Source of the DNA: Thioclava sediminum
GTDB taxonomy: Bacteria; Pseudomonadota; Alphaproteobacteria; Rhodobacterales; Rhodobacteraceae
Assembly: GCF_002020355.1 (NCBI RefSeq)
Contig: NZ_MPZV01000003.1
Location: 372,001-436,000 of the forward strand
Length of the DNA: 64,000 nucleotides
Direction of reading: 5' to 3'
A program made the translations under genes and the position numbers. How positions within the stretch are numbered: position 1 is the stretch's first letter; each line of letters opens with the position of its first letter. Below are positions 8,614-17,031 of the stretch, piece after piece. Below the pieces are notes generated by a model, which saw only the letters and a program-made list of their open reading frames with translations, was not told the origin of the DNA and did no database searches.

Positions 8614-9519
8614 TCACCCTTGACGTCCGAAGAGGCCCGACGGGCGCACCAGAAGCACGATCACCATCAGCAGGAAGATCACCGTGTTTGCAGCGGGCGC
8701 ATAGAAGACCTTGGTCACGCCCTCGATCAGCCCCAGAGAGAAGCCGGTAATCACTGCCCCCGCAATCGAGCCCATGCCGCCGATCACGACGACCGCGAAG
8801 ATCACGATGATCAGGTTCGCGCCCATCAGCGGGCTGACCGAGTAGATCGGTGCCGCCAGCACGCCGGCGAGACCCGCAAGGCCGGTGCCGAAGCCGAAGG
8901 TCAGCATCACCATCAGCGGCACGTTGATCCCGAAGGCTTTCACCAGCTCGGGGTTCTCGGTGCCCGCGCGCAGCCGTGCGCCGATCCGGGTCCGCTCGAT
9001 CACGAACCAGGTCACGAAACAGACCACGATCGAGAAGACGATCACGAAGAGGCGGTATTTCGGGAACATCATGAAGCCGAGATTGGTCACGCCCTTCATG
9101 CTCTCCGGCATCCCCGGATAGGGCGTGCCCGACGCGTTGAAGAAGTTGATGAACAGGCCCTGCAGCACCAGCGTGATCCCGAAGGTCAGCAGCAGCGAGT
9201 AGATCGGGTCGAGTTTATAGAGCCTGCGCAGCAAGAAGCGCTCGATCAGCATCCCGAAGCACGCCACCAGGATCGGCGCGAGGATCAGCGCCGGCCAGAA
9301 GCCGATATGCAGGTCCGCCATGCCGATCCACTGACCGACATAGGAATACATGATCAGCGCAAGGAACGCGCCGAGCATATAGAGCGCGCCATGCGCGAAG
9401 TTGACCACGTTCAAGAGGCCGAAGATAACCGCGAGCCCGAGGCTCAGCATCGCGTAGAACACGCCGTTGTTTAGGCCCAGCATCCCCTGGGCAAGAATAA
9501 GTCGGATCATCGGATCCAT
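8614..9519 (-). CDS. livH: Branched-chain amino acid/amide ABC transporter permease, LivH type
   Basis: 301 residues with about eight membrane helices. The segment GLNNGVFYAMLSLGLAVIFGLLNVVNFAHGA near the N terminus is characteristic of LivH. GGAGG lies about 8 bases upstream of the ATG on the minus strand. It forms the membrane channel with LivM. It sits between livF and livM in the operon. Confidence 0.9.
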   Translation of the reverse strand: MDPMIRLILAQGMLGLNNGVFYAMLSLGLAVIFGLLNVVNFAHGALYMLGAFLALIMYSYVGQWIGMADLHIGFWPALILAPILVACFGMLIERFLLRRLYKLDPIYSLLLTFGITLVLQGLFINFFNASGTPYPGMPESMKGVTNLGFMMFPKYRLFVIVFSIVVCFVTWFVIERTRIGARLRAGTENPELVKAFGINVPLMVMLTFGFGTGLAGLAGVLAAPIYSVSPLMGANLIIVIFAVVVIGGMGSIAGAVITGFSLGLIEGVTKVFYAPAANTVIFLLMVIVLLVRPSGLFGRQG

Positions 9520-9573
9520 CGGGGTTGTCCTCCCTGTCGGGTCTCGGGCGCCTGAGCCCGGCCCGGTTTCTCG

Positions 9574-10296
9574 TTACACGCTCAGGTAATGGTTCAGCCG
9601 GTCCATCGAGGCTTCGACCTGATCGGCTTCGATCACGTCGATCACCTCGCCATGTTCGATGACGTAATGGCGGTCGGCGAGCGGGGCGGCAAAGCGGAAG
9701 TTCTGCTCCACCAGAACGATCGTATAGCCGCGCGATTTCAGGTCGCGGATCACGCGGCCCAGCGTTTTCACGATCACGGGCGCAAGACCCTCGGTGATCT
9801 CGTCAAGGAGCAGCAGTCGCGAGCCGGTGCGCAGGATGCGCGCGATGGCCAGCATCTGCTGTTCGCCGCCCGAAAGCCGCGTGCCCATCCGCTTGCGGAC
9901 ATTGGCGAGGTTCGGGAACATCTCGAAGAGTTCCTCCACCGACATGCCGCCCTCGCCCACGCTCGGCGGAAGCATCAGGTTTTCCTCGACATTGAGCGAG
10001 GCGAAAATGCCGCGCTCCTCGGGGCAATAGCCGATCCGCGCATCGGGCGAGATCTTGTGCGTGGGTTTCGTCAGGAACTCCTCGCCATTGATCTTGATCG
10101 AGCCTTCGCGGCGATCGACCATGCCCATGATCGAGCGCAGCGTGGTCGAACGACCCGCGCCGTTGCGGCCCAGAAGGGTAATCAGCTGCCCCTCGCCCAG
10201 TTCAAGATTGATCCCGTGCAGGACGTGGCTCTCGCCATACCATGCATGCAGGTTCTCGATCTTGAGCATCGGTTTGATCATCGTTTCGGTGCTCAT
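9574..10296 (-). CDS. livF: Branched-chain amino acid/amide ABC transporter ATPase, LivF type
   Basis: 240 residues. ABC features: Walker A region GRNGAGRSTT at residues 43-52, signature LSGGEQQMLAIARIL, and Walker B LLLLDEITEGLAP. The usual Walker A lysine is an arginine here (codon CGT, residue 49), which deserves a check although the remaining motifs are intact. It overlaps livG by 4 bases (ATGA). The partner ATPase LivG keeps a standard Walker A. Confidence 0.9.
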   Translation of the reverse strand: MSTETMIKPMLKIENLHAWYGESHVLHGINLELGEGQLITLLGRNGAGRSTTLRSIMGMVDRREGSIKINGEEFLTKPTHKISPDARIGYCPEERGIFASLNVEENLMLPPSVGEGGMSVEELFEMFPNLANVRKRMGTRLSGGEQQMLAIARILRTGSRLLLLDEITEGLAPVIVKTLGRVIRDLKSRGYTIVLVEQNFRFAAPLADRHYVIEHGEVIDVIEADQVEASMDRLNHYLSV

Positions 10297-11066
10297 GCGA
10301 CCTCCTCCTGCTCGTCGGCGGAGACGCCCATATAGGCCTCCATGACAGCCGGATTCTTCGACACTTCGGAATAGGGCCCTTCGGCCAGAACTTCGCCGCG
10401 CGCGAGCACGGTGATCGTGTCGGCTAGTTCGGCCACGACGCCGAGGTTATGCTCCACCATGACGATGGTGCGCCCCTCGCGGACACGGCCGATCAGCTCG
10501 GTCACGGCGCCCACGTCCTCGGTGCCCATGCCCTGGGTCGGCTCGTCGAGCAGCATGAGTTCCGGCTCCAGCCCCAGCGTCGTCGCAATCTCCAGCGCGC
10601 GTTTGCGCCCGTAGGGCAGTTCCACCGCCTTGAGATGGGCGAACTCCTTCAGACCCACCTGATCGAGCGCCGCCACCGCTTTCGCGTCGAGATCGTGCAG
10701 CACCGATTTGGAGCGCCAGAACTGGTAGCTCACGCCCAGCGAGCGCTGCAGCGCGAGGCGCACGTTCTCCAGCGCCGTCAGGTGCGGGAACACGGCGGAA
10801 ATCTGGAACGACCGCACGATGCCCATATTGGCGATCTCCGCGGGTTTGCGATTGGTGATATCGCGGTCGTTGAAGAGGATCTTGCCCGATGTGGGCGTGA
10901 TGAATTTCGTCAGCAGGTTGAACATCGTCGTCTTACCCGCGCCGTTCGGGCCGATGATCGCGTGGATCGCGCCGCGCTTGATGCGCAGGTTCACGTCATT
11001 GACGGCCACGAAGCCGCCGAAACTCTTGGTCAGGTTCTTGGCCTCGAGAATGATATCGTCGCTCAT
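10293..11066 (-). CDS. livG: Branched-chain amino acid/amide ABC transporter ATPase, LivG type
   Basis: 257 residues. Walker A GPNGAGKTTMFNLLTKF is near residues 38-54. The signature region is replaced by the variant LPYGRKRALEIATTL, as in other LivG-like subunits, and Walker B is LMLLDEPTQGMG. It is the second gene of the operon, 72 bases after livK. It couples ATP hydrolysis to import through LivHM. Confidence 0.91.
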   Translation of the reverse strand: MSDDIILEAKNLTKSFGGFVAVNDVNLRIKRGAIHAIIGPNGAGKTTMFNLLTKFITPTSGKILFNDRDITNRKPAEIANMGIVRSFQISAVFPHLTALENVRLALQRSLGVSYQFWRSKSVLHDLDAKAVAALDQVGLKEFAHLKAVELPYGRKRALEIATTLGLEPELMLLDEPTQGMGTEDVGAVTELIGRVREGRTIVMVEHNLGVVAELADTITVLARGEVLAEGPYSEVSKNPAVMEAYMGVSADEQEEVA

Positions 11067-11138
11067 GGTCTCGCTTTCGGACTGATACGCAGGCGCAGGG
11101 CGGTCGCAATGCCGCCCTGCGCCAAGGATTTGTTCAGA

Positions 11139-12356
11139 TCACTTGTTGACCAGCTTGCAGCCGCCCGCTTCGAGCGAGGCATAGGCCTCGTTGCCCGGAA
11201 TCGTGCGTGCCACGTCGGCCACATCCCACGGATCTTCGCCGCCGTCTTTCACCTTGAGCAGGTACATGTCGTGCTCAAGCAGGCCGTCGGAACGGATGGT
11301 GCCGCCCTTGGCGAAGAAGTCGTCGATCTTCATCTTGCCAAGCTGCTCACGCACCTTGTCGGCGTCGTCGGTGCCAGCCGCCTTGATCGCCTCGAGATAG
11401 GCCATGGTCAGCGAGTAGTCGGCTGCGTGCACGAAGGTCGGCGCTTCGCCGCCCGAGAACTTCTCGTACTCCGCTTTCCACTTCCGGCTCTCGTCATCCA
11501 TGTTCCAGTACCAACCGCTGGTGAACTGGAGGCCCTTGGCGACGTCGGTGCCGAGCGACTTCACGTCCGAGATCAGCACGAGCATACCAGCGAGCTGCTG
11601 GCCGCCTGCGACGATGCCGAATTCATGCGCCTGCTTGATGGCGTTGACGGTGTCCTGACCCGCATTCGCGAGACCGATCACCTTCGCGCCCGAGCTTTGC
11701 GCCTGCAGCAGGTAGGAGGAGAAGTCCGTGGTTGCCAGTGGCACGTCCGAGCTGCCCACGACCGAACCGCCCAGATCTTCCACGACCGAGGACGTGTTGT
11801 CCTGCAGCGCGTGACCGAAGGCGTAGTCGGCGGTGATGAAGTACCAGCTGTCGCCGCCATTCTTCACAACGGCCGTCGCGGTGCCGACCGGCAGCGCGTG
11901 GGTGTCGTAGCCGTAGTGGATACCGTATTTCGAGCAGTTCTCGCCGGTCAGGGCCGCGGTGGCAGCACCGGTGGCGAAGGTGATGGTCTTCTTCTCGGAG
12001 GCGAGCTGCTGAACGGCAAGCGCCACGGCCGAGTTGGTCAGGTCGGCGATCATGTCGACATGCTCTTGGTCGATCCACTCGCGTGCGGTGGCCGAACCGA
12101 CATCCGCCTTGTTCTGGTGGTCGGCCGAGATCACTTCGATCGGCTTGCCGAGAACTTCGCCGCCGAAGTCGCGCACGGCCATCTTGACCGCGTCGACCGC
12201 GCCCTTACCCGAGAAACCGGTCGAATAGACGCCGGACATATCGCCCAGCACACCGATTTTCACGGAGCCGTTCGAGATCGCGTCCTGCGCCATCGCGCCG
12301 CCTGCGGCGATGCTCAGCGCTGCGGCACTCACACCTGCGTAAATAGCTGATTTCAT
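11139..12356 (-). CDS. livK: Periplasmic substrate-binding protein of the liv-type ABC importer
   Basis: 405 residues of the Peripla_BP_6 type. A signal peptide ends at about GGAMAQ, then SVKIGVLGDMSGVYS opens the mature fold. Features such as WYFITADYAFGHALQ and GQDTVNAIKQA suggest an amide/branched-chain amino acid-like binding fold. The ATG giving MKSAIYAG is chosen because GGAGG lies 7 bases before it; another ATG two codons upstream is too close to that site. It is first in the operon and divergent from a LysR gene. The ligand is not determined. Confidence 0.88.
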   Translation of the reverse strand: MKSAIYAGVSAAALSIAAGGAMAQDAISNGSVKIGVLGDMSGVYSTGFSGKGAVDAVKMAVRDFGGEVLGKPIEVISADHQNKADVGSATAREWIDQEHVDMIADLTNSAVALAVQQLASEKKTITFATGAATAALTGENCSKYGIHYGYDTHALPVGTATAVVKNGGDSWYFITADYAFGHALQDNTSSVVEDLGGSVVGSSDVPLATTDFSSYLLQAQSSGAKVIGLANAGQDTVNAIKQAHEFGIVAGGQQLAGMLVLISDVKSLGTDVAKGLQFTSGWYWNMDDESRKWKAEYEKFSGGEAPTFVHAADYSLTMAYLEAIKAAGTDDADKVREQLGKMKIDDFFAKGGTIRSDGLLEHDMYLLKVKDGGEDPWDVADVARTIPGNEAYASLEAGGCKLVNK

Positions 12357-12729
12357 CAACATTCCTCCCATTGGTTGATATATTTGGCTCCCCGGCGCGC
12401 GGCGCCATGAGAGCACACCGACGGGACGCATTTTCGGTCCCCACCGGATTACGATCTTGTTTTTCTCCTCATGCGGCCGACCCTGCTCCTCAACGCGGCC
12501 GCCAGTGAATTCAGCGTGGAAACGGACGAACATTCAAGTGCTTGCGCCGTCGCGGTTCCCGATGACCCGATAAATTTCCCGTCAGTGCATGCACCTTAGG
12601 CAGAAACCGGCCATGTGCAAAAGGCTAGGTGGGAAAATACACGCGACCATGCCACGTATTGCCAAACGCATGTGCGAAAATGCCCATATTACCCGCTTTT
12701 GCGACGCGGGGCCGCAAAAAGGACCGTCA
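12357..12729. promoter_or_regulatory. Divergent regulatory region, livK / LysR gene
   Basis: 373 bases without a convincing gene separate the importer operon from the divergent LysR regulator, the usual place for LysR binding. A perfect 10-base palindrome GTGCATGCAC lies at 12585-12594. In-frame extensions of both neighbours run into this region but have no family similarity. No clear -35/-10 pair could be assigned. Confidence 0.5.
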
Positions 12730-13644
12730 ATGAGCTTCGATTGGGACGATCTCCGATTCTTTCTCTCGGTGGCCCGGGCCGGTCGCCTGACCGTCGCAGC
12801 CCGTGCGATGGGCACCGATCATGCCACTGTATCACGTCGGGTCAAATCTCTGGAGACCCAGCTTGGCGCACAATTGTTCGAGCGCAGCCCGCGCGGCTAT
12901 GCGCTCTCGGAACATGGCGAGCGGCTTCTGGCGAAGGCCGAGCAGATCGAGAATGTCGCGGCGCGCGTGCAGGATGAACTCTCGGGCACGCTCTATGCGC
13001 TATCCGGCACGGTGCGGATCGGCGCGCCCGATGCCTTCGGCGCGTTCTTCCTCGCGCCGCGTCTGGCGGAATTCATCAAGGCCAATCCCGAACTGGAGGC
13101 GCAGCTGGTCGCCACACCGCGCCTCTTCTCGCTATCAAAGCGCGAGGCGGATATCGCGATCACCCTGTCGCGGCCCGAAAAGGGGCGGCTCGTGTCACGC
13201 AAGCTCACCGAATACACGCTGCATTTCTATGCGTCCCCCGATTACCTCGCCCGCAATCCGGGGATCAACCGCAAGGAGGATCTGCTGAAGCACCCGCTGG
13301 TCGGCTATATCCCCGAGCTGATCTACACGCCGGAGCTGGATTACCTGTCGGTCACGCTGGGCGATCACACGCCGCGCCTGTCCTCGACCAACCTCTTCGC
13401 GCATAAGCATGTCGCGGAGGCCGGACGCGGGATCGCGGTGCTGCCCGACTTCCTCGCCCGCCATTCGACGAAGCTGGTGCCGATCCTGCCCGACGAGATC
13501 GAGATCCGCCGCACCTTCTGGCTGGTGACCCATGAAGACCTGCACGAGATCGCCCGCGTCCGTGCCGCGATGCGCTTCATCGCCGAGGAGGTCTCCAAGA
13601 ACCGTGCAGAGTTCCTGCCCCGGATCACCGCCACCAGCACCTGA
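12730..13644 (+). CDS. LysR-family transcriptional regulator
   Basis: 304 residues. The N-terminal winged HTH is at residues 3-62 (DWDDLRFFLSVARAGRLTVAARAMGTDHATVSRRVKSLE), followed by a substrate-binding domain with the RIGAPDAFGAFFLAPRLAEF opening near residue 95. The start before SFDWDDLRFF follows the family's usual N terminus. It is divergent from the liv importer and may regulate it; the inducer is unknown. Confidence 0.88.
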   Translation: MSFDWDDLRFFLSVARAGRLTVAARAMGTDHATVSRRVKSLETQLGAQLFERSPRGYALSEHGERLLAKAEQIENVAARVQDELSGTLYALSGTVRIGAPDAFGAFFLAPRLAEFIKANPELEAQLVATPRLFSLSKREADIAITLSRPEKGRLVSRKLTEYTLHFYASPDYLARNPGINRKEDLLKHPLVGYIPELIYTPELDYLSVTLGDHTPRLSSTNLFAHKHVAEAGRGIAVLPDFLARHSTKLVPILPDEIEIRRTFWLVTHEDLHEIARVRAAMRFIAEEVSKNRAEFLPRITATST

Positions 13645-13698
13645 TCGCCCGACCGCAGGGCGACCGGGCGTCGTGGCGCTGTGATTACTCTACGGGCA

Positions 13699-14139
13699 TT
13701 ACTGTGCGGGCTTGCGCGCGAAATCGTCGATGGTGATCCCACCATCGGCATTCTTGTCGAGCTGGGCGAACCACTTGGCCGTGCTGGTCTGGAACTCGTC
13801 CAGCGTCACCAGCTTGTCGCCATCGGCATCGGTCGCGGCCATCGTCATGCCATCTGCCATCTTCTGCATCTGCGCGCGCTGCTGGCCCTCGTAGCCCGCC
13901 ACGTCATTGGCGCGCGCCTCGTCGAAGACCGCGTGTTCCTCGGCGTCGAGCTTGCCGTCTTCATTGGCATCGAAAGACGCGAAGACATCCGAGCGCATCT
14001 GCTCCAGCTCGGCCAGCGTCGCGGTGCCATCGCCATCGAGATCCCAAGTGGACATGAACTGCTCGCCGGGGGTCTCTGCCTGAGCGGCGAAGGGGAGCGC
14101 GGTGAACAGCGCCGCGATCAGAATGGAGGTCTTGGTCAT
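13699..14139 (-). CDS. Secreted EF-hand calcium-binding protein
   Basis: 146 residues. A signal peptide (about residues 1-21, ending AAQA) precedes four EF-hand loops of 12 residues, starting at Asp33 (DLDGDGTATLAE), Asp57 (DANEDGKLDAEE), Asp104 (DADGDKLVTLDE) and Asp128 (DKNADGGITIDD). The protein is therefore likely exported to the periplasm and binds calcium. The role is unknown. It stands alone, divergent from the one-carbon trio. Confidence 0.85.
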   Translation of the reverse strand: MTKTSILIAALFTALPFAAQAETPGEQFMSTWDLDGDGTATLAELEQMRSDVFASFDANEDGKLDAEEHAVFDEARANDVAGYEGQQRAQMQKMADGMTMAATDADGDKLVTLDEFQTSTAKWFAQLDKNADGGITIDDFARKPAQ

Positions 14140-14454
14140 CTCGGATCATCTCTCTGACTTGGCCGCGCCGCAGAGGGGCGGCCTGTTTTCGGGTTGCCCG
14201 GAGGATGTAGACAGTGCGGCGCGTCACAGAATGTGCCAGATCGCCGCGCGGCGTTTGTGCCGCAGGCAGCTTGAGCGGCGCTCATGATCTTGGCACGGAT
14301 TATTCCGATGCACAGAGGTGGCCCAGCCCCCTGCCCGGCTGCTATCACCTGCCCCACAGTCACTGGCACGTCGCTCAGCCGCGACGGAATGTCGAAAATC
14401 CACCCTGTCCCGCTTCGGTTTCGGGCAATTCTGCGCATACGAGGAGAGATTCGC
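14140..14454. promoter_or_regulatory. Divergent leader region, EF-hand gene / one-carbon trio
   Basis: 315 bases without a supported gene. A hairpin CGTCGC-tcagcc-GCGACG lies at about 14370-14387, some 70 bases before the trio. GAGGAG at 14441-14446 serves as ribosome binding site for the first gene. I looked for a cobalamin riboswitch here because of the corrinoid context but found no convincing B12 box. Confidence 0.4.
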
Positions 14455-14766
14455 ATGGCACAGATCACCTTGGTCTATTGGCGCGACATCCCGGCCCAGA
14501 TCATTGCGGGCAAGGGACGGCGTGGCGTCAAGAAACCGCTGCCCGAACGGTTCGAGCAGGCGATCGACCGCGCGGCCATGAAGATCGGCGCCCGCGACAG
14601 CGACGCCTATCTGGCCGAGTGGCGCAAGGTGGCTTCGGGTGAAGAGCCCGGCGACGATGCCGAGGCGGCCGAGGCCGTGCTGGCGCGTATTCTCTCTGAC
14701 TATGACGACGCGCGGTTGCGTGCGTTGATTGCCAATGACGGCTGGAATACCCAGCCCGACGCGTAA
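14455..14766 (+). CDS. PF13769 'virulence factor' family protein
   Basis: 103 residues, starting MAQITLVYWRDIPAQIIAGKGR, which I recognise as the alphaproteobacterial family labelled 'virulence factor' in Pfam. The label is historical and says little about function. The gene opens a tight plus-strand unit with an MTHFR-like protein (14 bases later) and a methyltransferase. This context suggests an accessory role in folate/corrinoid one-carbon chemistry. That is inference from position. Confidence 0.75.
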   Translation: MAQITLVYWRDIPAQIIAGKGRRGVKKPLPERFEQAIDRAAMKIGARDSDAYLAEWRKVASGEEPGDDAEAAEAVLARILSDYDDARLRALIANDGWNTQPDA

Positions 14767-14780
14767 GGGAGAATAGGCGC

Positions 14781-15674
14781 ATGGCTCTTGTGAATTTCCG
14801 CCGCGAGGCTGCGAAACCGGCCCGCCCGCCGGTCAACGGCAAGATGGTGGCTCTGCTGGAAGGCGCCTCGGTCGAGGTCATGCCGCGCACCGCCGCCAAG
14901 GTGGAAAGCTTCGCGCCTTTGTTCGCGAAGGGCTCCCGCGTTTATATCGCCCATATCGACGGCACCCCGATCGAGGAGATGCTCGCCACCGCCAAGCGTC
15001 TGCGCGAAGAGGGATTCGAGCCGATGCCGCATTTCCCCGCGCGCATCATCCGCGACGAGGCGCAGCTCAACGACTGGGTCGCGCGCTATCGCGGCGAGGC
15101 AGGCGTCGAGCAGGCGCTGCTGCTGGGCGGCGGCGTGGCCGAGCCGAAGGGCGAGTTCCACTGCGCGATGCAGATGATCGAAACCGGCGCGTTCGACGGC
15201 TTCGCCCGTCTGCACGTCGCCGGCCACCCCGAGGGCAACCGCGACATCGACCCCAAAGGCGGCGAGGCCGAGGTGATGGCCGCGCTGAAGCTGAAGCAGG
15301 ATTTCGCGAACCGCACCGATGCGGATATGGCGATCGCCACGCAATTCGCCTTCGAGGCCGGTCCGATCCGCGACTGGGCCAAGCGTCTGGAGGCCAACGG
15401 CATCGAAATGCCGGTCCATCTCGGCATCGCGGGCCCCGCGAAGCTGCAGACGCTCCTGAAATTCGCCATCGCCTGCGGCGTCGGCCCCTCGCTGAAAGTG
15501 CTGCAAAAGCGCGCCCGCGACGTGACCAAGCTGCTCATGCCCTTCGAGCCGACCGAATTGCTGGCCGATCTGGCCGCCGATTGCCCGTCGAATATCGAAG
15601 CCGTGCATTTCTTCCCGCTGGGCGGTATCACCGCGACAGCCAATTGGATCGCCGAACAGAGAGGCCATGAATGA
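14781..15674 (+). CDS. Methylenetetrahydrofolate reductase-like protein
   Basis: 297 residues, the length of bacterial MetF, with a TIM-barrel-type sequence. Visible stretches are VEVMPRTAAKVESFAPLF, VYIAHIDGTPIEEMLA, LLLGGGVAEPKGEF and FPLGGITATANW at the C terminus. MetF reduces methylene-H4folate to methyl-H4folate. This divergent form clusters with a methyl-H4folate methyltransferase and overlaps it by 4 bases (ATGA). It may therefore feed methyl groups directly to that partner. I am confident of the superfamily and less so of the exact reaction. Confidence 0.8.
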   Translation: MALVNFRREAAKPARPPVNGKMVALLEGASVEVMPRTAAKVESFAPLFAKGSRVYIAHIDGTPIEEMLATAKRLREEGFEPMPHFPARIIRDEAQLNDWVARYRGEAGVEQALLLGGGVAEPKGEFHCAMQMIETGAFDGFARLHVAGHPEGNRDIDPKGGEAEVMAALKLKQDFANRTDADMAIATQFAFEAGPIRDWAKRLEANGIEMPVHLGIAGPAKLQTLLKFAIACGVGPSLKVLQKRARDVTKLLMPFEPTELLADLAADCPSNIEAVHFFPLGGITATANWIAEQRGHE

Positions 15675-16657
15675 CCCGCACCGTCCTTGAGTCCAAAACC
15701 AAAACCGTCGTGATCGGCTTTGACGAGCCCTTCTGCGTCATCGGTGAGCGGATCAACCCCACCGGCCGCAAGAAGTTGGCAGCCGAGCTCGAGCAGGGCG
15801 ATTTCTCGACCGTCGAGAAAGACGCGCTCGAGCAGGTCGCCTGCGGCGCCACGGTTCTGGACATCAATTCGGGTGCGGTGTTCTCGAACAAGATGGCCGA
15901 AGACCCGCGCTATGCGGATAACAACTTCGTCGAACCCTCGCTGATGCGCGACCTGATCAACTGCGTGCAGGGCGTGATCGATGTGCCGCTGTGCATCGAC
16001 AGCTCGGTCCCGGCCGCGCTCGAGGCGGGTCTGGAAGCCGCCGAAGGCCGTCCGCTGCTGAACTCGGTCACCGGCGAGGAAGAGCGTCTGGAACTGGTTC
16101 TGCCGCTGGTCAAGAAATACAACGTGCCGGTCGTCGCGATCTCGAACGACGACACCGGGATTTCCGAAGATCCCGACGTGCGCTTCGCCGTGGCCAAGAA
16201 GATCGTCGAGCGCGCCGCCGATTTCGGCATCCCCGCGCATGACATCGTCGTCGATCCGCTGGTGATGCCGGTGGGCGCGATGGCCTCCGCGGGCCGTCAG
16301 GTCTTCACGCTGGTCAACCGCCTGCGCGACGAGCTGGGCGTGAACACCACCTGCGGCGCGTCGAACATCTCCTTCGGCCTGCCGAACCGCCACGGGATCA
16401 ACGGGGCCTATCTGCCGATGGCGATCGGCGCTGGCATGACCTCGGCCATCATGAACCCGGTGCGCAATCAGGAGATGGAGGCGATCCGCGCCGCCAACCT
16501 GCTGATGAACCACGACCCGAACGGGATGGAGTGGATCCGCCTGTCGAAGACGCTCGACGCGATGAAAGAAGGCGGTCTCAGCTTCGCCGAAGCCTCTGCC
16601 GCCGCTGCGACCTCCTCCGCCGGTGGGCGTCGTGGCGGGCGCCGTCGCCGCGCCTGA
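15671..16657 (+). CDS. Methyltetrahydrofolate:corrinoid methyltransferase-like protein (pterin-binding domain)
   Basis: 328 residues: one pterin-binding TIM barrel plus a short basic tail rich in Gly/Arg. The motif GERINPTGRKKL is near residue 25, followed by VLDINSG, DVPLCIDSS and a conserved TTCGASNISFGLPNR. This is the methyl-folate-binding module of MetH and of corrinoid methyltransferases such as AcsE. No homocysteine-binding or B12-binding domain is attached. Split methionine synthases are known in Rhodobacterales, so this may be the folate module of one. A corrinoid-dependent demethylase partner is the alternative. Confidence 0.82.
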   Translation: MTRTVLESKTKTVVIGFDEPFCVIGERINPTGRKKLAAELEQGDFSTVEKDALEQVACGATVLDINSGAVFSNKMAEDPRYADNNFVEPSLMRDLINCVQGVIDVPLCIDSSVPAALEAGLEAAEGRPLLNSVTGEEERLELVLPLVKKYNVPVVAISNDDTGISEDPDVRFAVAKKIVERAADFGIPAHDIVVDPLVMPVGAMASAGRQVFTLVNRLRDELGVNTTCGASNISFGLPNRHGINGAYLPMAIGAGMTSAIMNPVRNQEMEAIRAANLLMNHDPNGMEWIRLSKTLDAMKEGGLSFAEASAAAATSSAGGRRGGRRRRA

Positions 16658-16678
16658 TCCGACCCACGAAGACAGTCG

Positions 16679-16705
16679 AACGCCCGGGGCTCGCTCCGGG
16701 CGTTT
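16679..16705 (+). terminator. Terminator of the one-carbon trio
   Basis: Stem AACGCCCGG/CCGGGCGTT (arms 16679-16687 and 16696-16704) with an 8-base loop, followed by a T-rich stretch. It lies 22 bases after the stop codon. Confidence 0.8.
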
Positions 16706-17031
16706 CGCATTTTGCGCATCGCGTTTCTTCCAGCCCGGAGTTGCGGCCTTTCCAGCGGCAATTGTTGCGAAACCGGCCACAAATCGTCCGCGGCTCCGCG
16801 ACAATGGCGATCATCACGGCGCGATTCGCGAATCCGTGATCAATCCGAGCGCCCACGCACAGAAACCGTCTCGTTCAGCGCTTTGCAGCCTTGGCTGTGC
16901 AACAAACCGGCGGGATGTCGCCGCTTCAGGGCGCGCAGGCTCAAAATTCCAATTATAAGGCAAAGATTTACTGGTCGGGCTTAAACCCGTATGTGTACCT
17001 TTGCGGCAACGAACAGGGATCACACGCTGCC
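16706..17031. promoter_or_regulatory. Upstream region of the DUF2927 lipoprotein gene with an inverted repeat
   Basis: About 325 bases without a supported gene. An inverted repeat ATCACGG (16813-16819) / CCGTGAT (16834-16840) encloses the palindrome ATTCGCGAAT, so the site is a dyad inside a dyad centred near 16826, about 205 bases before the lipoprotein gene. A role as operator is inference. An ATG at 16891 in frame with the downstream gene reads through a region without family similarity. Confidence 0.45.

Noticed and set aside
10449-12350. 633-codon plus-strand frame opposite livG and livK
   Set aside because: Shadow of the importer genes; rich in His/Arg/Gln with no recognisable family.
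14280-14454. Possible cobalamin riboswitch before the one-carbon trio
   Set aside because: Fragments resembling CCACTG and CCTGCC occur, but in the wrong order and without a B12 box.
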